This document shows, in pieces, positions 58,309 to 61,761 of a stretch of 61,761 nt of DNA. Made by a program: the position numbers and the translations under genes. The DNA lies in assembly GCA_019828545.1 (NCBI GenBank), contig JACVRA010000407.1, forward strand, positions 1 to 61,761. Reading direction: 5' to 3'. The stretch comes from Paracamarosporium sp. OC-R06-R3 (Eukaryota > Ascomycota > Dothideomycetes > Pleosporales > Didymosphaeriaceae). Position 1 is the stretch's first letter, and each line of letters begins with the position of its first letter. The notes beneath the pieces are model-generated. The model was not told the origin of the DNA. It searched no databases and saw nothing but the letters and a program-made list of their open reading frames with translations.

Positions 58309-59323
58309 GGTGTGTGTAGCATGCGCAGCATAGCACGGTGCAATGCAGTGCAGTGCAGTACGGAGAAGGAGACGAAAAGTGAAAAGGTGCATTCTTAGTG
58401 AGCGATACGACATGATACGATAACTGCATTTTGGAGGGAGCGGCTAGGGTTCGATGTCATGTCATCTTGTCTAAACTGATCTGGCACGGAGCACTGCGGA
58501 CGGCGCAAATTTCGGCGATATCCCCTTTTCCTTTGCTTTTTCCTTTTTTTATTTCTTCTTGAAACGCTTTGGAAATGAACGGGAAAGGAATCTTTGGGCT
58601 TGTCTTGGTGACAGGGGATCATGCTGGGGTATGCTGGGGTATGGTATGCTGGAACATGTGGGCTCTTGCTTGGAAATCTGTCTGTAGGTTTAGATAGGCG
58701 CTGCAGTCTAGGTATGGTATGTAACGCTATTATGGTATTGTATGGTATCGCATCGTATCCGGTCATACGGTAGAGTTGCGCTATGTACATTTTTTTTTTG
58801 GTTGAAAGGGTCCTCAAAGGCTTAATTTAATGTATGGGAAGAAAACGACTCAGTTTGAATCTTGGTCTACCGGGCGTTGGCTGCTGACATCATGATGAGG
58901 TTTAGGCCTCTGCGTTGTGTGTAGAGTTGTCGCATGGTGGAACTTTCCTAAGGCTGGCTGATGTCGGGGGCTGAGGAAGACACTGTGGAATCCTGCAAAG
59001 CCGCAGGCTCGGACGGAGTGTAAGAGGTGCGAGCCTTCGTCGTCTCGTGAACGGTGGTTTGCTTAGCGAAGATACCAGTTTTCGGGTGGGACGATTCGGA
59101 ATACCAAATATACGCAGAATCATCTGGCGACCTATTGTCTTGACTTGTCTGTCAGTCTCGTAGTCGCCGTGCAAGGTAGCAAGCTTTTGTGAACGCAGGT
59201 ATAGAGACAGGCCGTTGTGGAAGATGCTCTCGTCGTCTAGTATCATGAACCTCCCATATCGTGTTGAGCTCAAGGTCAATCTAAGCTCGTGGGTCTGACG
59301 GCAGGAGGTATAGGATCGAGGGA
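58309..59323. other. Convergent intergenic region with pentanucleotide repeats
   Basis: Contains TGCAG units near 58340-58358, three ATGCTGGGGT/ATGCTGG copies at 58621-58651 and scattered GGTAT units to 58760. No gene; a minus-strand frame at 58902-59420 overlaps the regulator gene's end and has no family resemblance. Confidence 0.55.
58620..58760. repeat. Degenerate GGTAT/ATGCTGG short tandem repeats
   Basis: Visible repeats of TATGCTGGGG (58628-58647) and of GGTAT, TGGTATG and TGTATGGTATCGC downstream. Slippage-type array, no coding. Confidence 0.55.
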
Positions 59324-61460
59324 TCAGCCCAGTTCCGAAAATCCTGGGAAGTTCAGATCTCCACCTATGGCAGGAAAAAGGCTGAACTCGTCCAGTTGAG
59401 CGTTGAATATTGCGCTCCACATGTCTTCATGGTCTTGGTTGAACAAATCGACCCTATCGGACTGTATTAGGTTCGAGGACGGATCTATTTCCGTGGCGAA
59501 CGCGTCGCCGGCAGGTAAGTCTCTAAGACTGTGGGTGAAGTCTGGCGATTGCTGCTGCCAAAGCATCTCCCATTGTCTTAGTTGATTATGCGATATCTCG
59601 CTCGTAGATGTATTCTCAGTGGATGAAGATCGTTTATGTAGTCGGACGATGGCGCGCTGCAAGGCAACCAGAACCCGTGCTTCTGAGCCAGCCTGGCCCT
59701 GGCCGAGCGACATTTGCTGGACCAATGCGAGGCCTTGAGTCAGCAGGTCTCTAGTCGCAGGCGCCATGTCGGTGATGCACCTTGCAATCAAGACAAGCAT
59801 TGCTGCCCGGCATGAGGTAAACTCGGTGACATACGAAGCCCGAGCAAGGCCAATTCTCTCGTGTATAACCTGGCATAGCTGTACGATCTCCTCTGCAGCG
59901 TGAACGGAATCTTGCCGTAAGAGTGTGCTGGAAGAAGGACTATTTGAGGGTATGGAGCCCAGATCGTTCGAGAAATGTTTGACCGTTGATGATTGCTCAA
60001 GGAGGAACGGCCGCCCGGCGAACAGACGAGCATGCCAATAGTGAAGGTGGAGATGTATGTCAAGACGCAGTCGGCTAGTATCCTCCTGACCATTTAGGTA
60101 GGGAAGCTCGTTTTCAAGCTCTAACAAGCTACGCCAGTGTGCCAGGAGGTTTACAATGTGTGCAGCTTTCCGACTCTTTCGTAGCAGTGAGCTATTTTAA
60201 GTTAGTATGATACGAGATTGAAAGGACGCTTACGTACAGTTCGTATGCGATTTTTTCGAGTGTAATAGTGATCTCTATGAGCGTAACTTGGTTGTGAAAA
60301 TTTGACGGACCATTGGTAGGTTCAAGCGCAGGATCTAGATGTGGTCGACGAACTTCGACCTCATCGAAGGAAAGTGTTTTGGGATAGCCATGGAATATTC
60401 GTGCACGCTGATAGAAGGTGTATAACGTCCACCAAACTCTGACGTGTACCTCGTCATGGGCATATTTATGCATCTTGTTCCTAATAGCCATATGCAGTGC
60501 TAAACCGAGATAGGTGTAGGCAGCCCCGGAATGATCTATGGGAAACAAGTACGTCGCAATGAGGAGGCAAGCTCGCACACTTTCAAAATCTGACCGGTGT
60601 ATCAGCTCAGGGAGTATATTGATCGTTCGTTGATACAGAAGCGGACCAAGCGGCTCATGCGATGCATCAGCAGAAAACTGTGTCCCGAGCGCCATGATCA
60701 TCATGATCGTGGCACTCATTGGGATACTTTTCTCTGAAGAGGCTTTGTTAGTCGAGTAAATGAGGTCAATCTGCCTGCTTGCCCAAACTTCGTCTGCATA
60801 GAAGCTGTTGCATTGAACTCTCGCGAAGCAGACTTCGGCCAGACGCACTGCAACAGCTTTCGAAGGGAGAATTGCAAGAATGGCATCCTGGACTTCGGTA
60901 CCAGATTGAATATTAGCAATCGGCTGCGGGCATGAGGTGAAATACGGGTCATTTTGGCCGGTATGTTCAGCATCGTGCTCGCTGTTGTCAGTCTCGATAA
61001 CCTCAGCACCGGCATCACCAAGCCTTTTTTCGAGCTGGCGAGTGAAGGTGAGAAGTGAAGTTTCAGTAGCAAGGGAATCGCCACGGCTCTCAGGTCCATT
61101 CGGGTCAGCTATTGAATCAGAAATGATCCGTAGTTCTTCATCATCTAGCGACGAAGTCTCTAGGATGTGCTTGATAACTCGCTCCAGGCGCTCACTGCGC
61201 TCCCCTTTGGTCATGCGACCGCTCGAGGAAATATCGCCTGGTTGGCAATCCAACTGAAGGCGAATGCATCGTTGGCAAGGCAAGTCGCCCGTGCACTTTT
61301 CCTTCCTTTGACGGCAGGTTCCGCAAGCATGGCGTACTCTTTTTCGTTGTTCATCTGGCACATGAGGCCGATTTCTTTTCGTCTCCGATCTGGCTTTGAC
61401 TTTCGCGTTGCTTTTGGGGACAAAGGGCTTGAAAACCAGAGTTTCGTTTCGAACCGACAT
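59324..61460 (-). CDS. Zn2Cys6 (Gal4-type) transcription factor
   Basis: Exons 60238-61460 and 59324-60191, with a 46-bp intron (60192-60237, GTACGT...AATAG with an ACTAAC branch) joining IAYEL to SLLRKSR; 696 aa. The zinc cluster is C-x2-C-x6-C-x5-C-x2-C-x6-C (ACGTCRQRKEKC, then CQRCIRLQLDC) at about residues 46-72, preceded by a basic arm. The fungal-specific middle homology region is recognisable around residues 280-370 (YTYLGLALHMAIRNKMHKY, RVWWTLYTFYQRARIFHGYP). The C-terminal part (MWSAIFNAQLDEFSLFPAIG) has acidic/hydrophobic activator character. It binds DNA as a dimer or monomer; the regulated pathway cannot be read and no cluster is adjacent. Confidence 0.92.
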
Positions 61461-61521
61461 GATCCGATAAAGACATCTTCGTGTTGGAAGGGGAAGGAAG
61501 AGTGGAGTACTCGCCTAACAT

Positions 61522-61541
61522 GCCAAGACGTACGTCTTGGC
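61522..61541. repeat. Perfect 20-bp palindrome
   Basis: GCCAAGACGTACGTCTTGGC equals its own reverse complement. It lies 62 bases upstream of the regulator's ATG and 84 bases upstream of the transposase-like ATG on the other strand. Confidence 0.85.
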
Positions 61542-61545
61542 CTTA

Positions 61546-61581
61546 CGCAGCTCAACGTAACTTCGCAGCCCAACGTAACTT
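61546..61581. repeat. Two tandem 18-bp units
   Basis: CGCAGCTCAACGTAACTT followed directly by CGCAGCCCAACGTAACTT, one mismatch. May be subterminal repeats of a DNA transposon. Confidence 0.75.
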
Positions 61582-61625
61582 TGAGTCGCCAATTTATCTA
61601 TTTTATCAATCTGTCAACCACAACC

Positions 61626-61761
61626 ATGCCTAAATATTACGGTGAGAGTCACGAAATCGAGCAGCGTATCTCCGATTGCATTGCTAGTTTTCCTAATTCA
61701 ACAATACCCAATATTGCTGCTGCAGCACCCGATTGGTGTTTGCCTGTTTCGCGACTTCGAG
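61626..61761 (+). CDS. Partial gene, pogo/Tc5-like transposase N-terminus
   Basis: The frame opens MPKYYGESHEIEQRISDCIA and continues without a stop to the window edge (45 codons). Length, Met-Pro start, acidic/basic mix and the ISDCIASFPN...IAAAAPDW pattern fit the helix-turn-helix (HTH_psq/CENP-B type) N-terminus of fungal Fot1/pogo-type transposases, as in MPK...RISDAL starts. The remainder lies beyond the window, so completeness cannot be judged. Confidence 0.45.
   Translation, partial: MPKYYGESHEIEQRISDCIASFPNSTIPNIAAAAPDWCLPVSRLR

Noticed and set aside
58902..59420. 172-codon ORF overlapping the end of the Zn2Cys6 gene
   Set aside because: Same strand, other frame, overlapping a well-supported exon; no homology reason to call it.
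1..61761. A secondary-metabolite cluster linking dioxygenase, BVMO and regulator
   Set aside because: They lie about 13 and 44 kb apart with housekeeping genes between them and no synthase or transporter.

Overview
The window looks like nuclear DNA of a filamentous ascomycete (Pezizomycotina; Dothideomycetes, perhaps Pleosporales, is an inference from gene content). Almost every gene is a single-copy eukaryotic unit with its own promoter. Introns are short (mostly 44-66 bp) with GT-AG ends and CTRAY-like branch sites. The proteins belong to fungal families (AcrB, BimE/APC1, Zn2Cys6 regulator, NACHT-ankyrin protein), and one AT-rich block has the TpA-rich, stop-riddled look of repeat-induced point mutation (RIP). 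I found no tRNA, rRNA or CRISPR.

Layout: 0-16 kb is gene-poor and accessory. It holds a 2-oxoglutarate/Fe(II) dioxygenase, a Pro/Ser-rich fungal protein, a tiny two-exon gene of 85 aa, a decaying ankyrin gene, eIF3k, an F-box-like protein, a METTL21-type methyltransferase and a Baeyer-Villiger monooxygenase. From 17 to 31 kb lie conserved housekeeping genes: AcrB, a mitochondrial thioesterase-like protein, a LYR-motif protein (ETFRF1/LYRM5-like), a SAM methyltransferase, CCR4 and SEC14. The 31-33 kb gene is an unknown protein with extreme base skew. The 33-38 kb region is an accessory island: a RIP-like AT-rich relic and a NACHT-ankyrin NLR-like gene whose otherwise intact reading frame has a nonsense codon at position 36. 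From 39.6 to 58.3 kb come a secreted GH17 glucanase, APC1, a Nup37-like nucleoporin divergent from it, SMC6 and a large F-box/LRR-like protein. The right end carries a Zn2Cys6 regulator and the first codons of a transposase-like gene running off the edge.

Shared themes are mRNA turnover and translation (CCR4, eIF3k), carbon repression and ubiquitin (AcrB, APC1, F-box proteins), genome maintenance (SMC6), lipid/Golgi traffic (SEC14) and mitochondrial metabolism (LYR, thioesterase). No biosynthetic cluster is evident: the dioxygenase, BVMO and Zn2Cys6 gene are far apart. The most notable items are the nonsense-interrupted NLR with its homogenised ankyrin repeats, the tiny gene with a duplicated 3' end, the 9-nt micro-exon with a phase conflict in the thioesterase gene, and the palindrome/tandem-repeat/transposase edge on the right. 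All splice models were built by eye.
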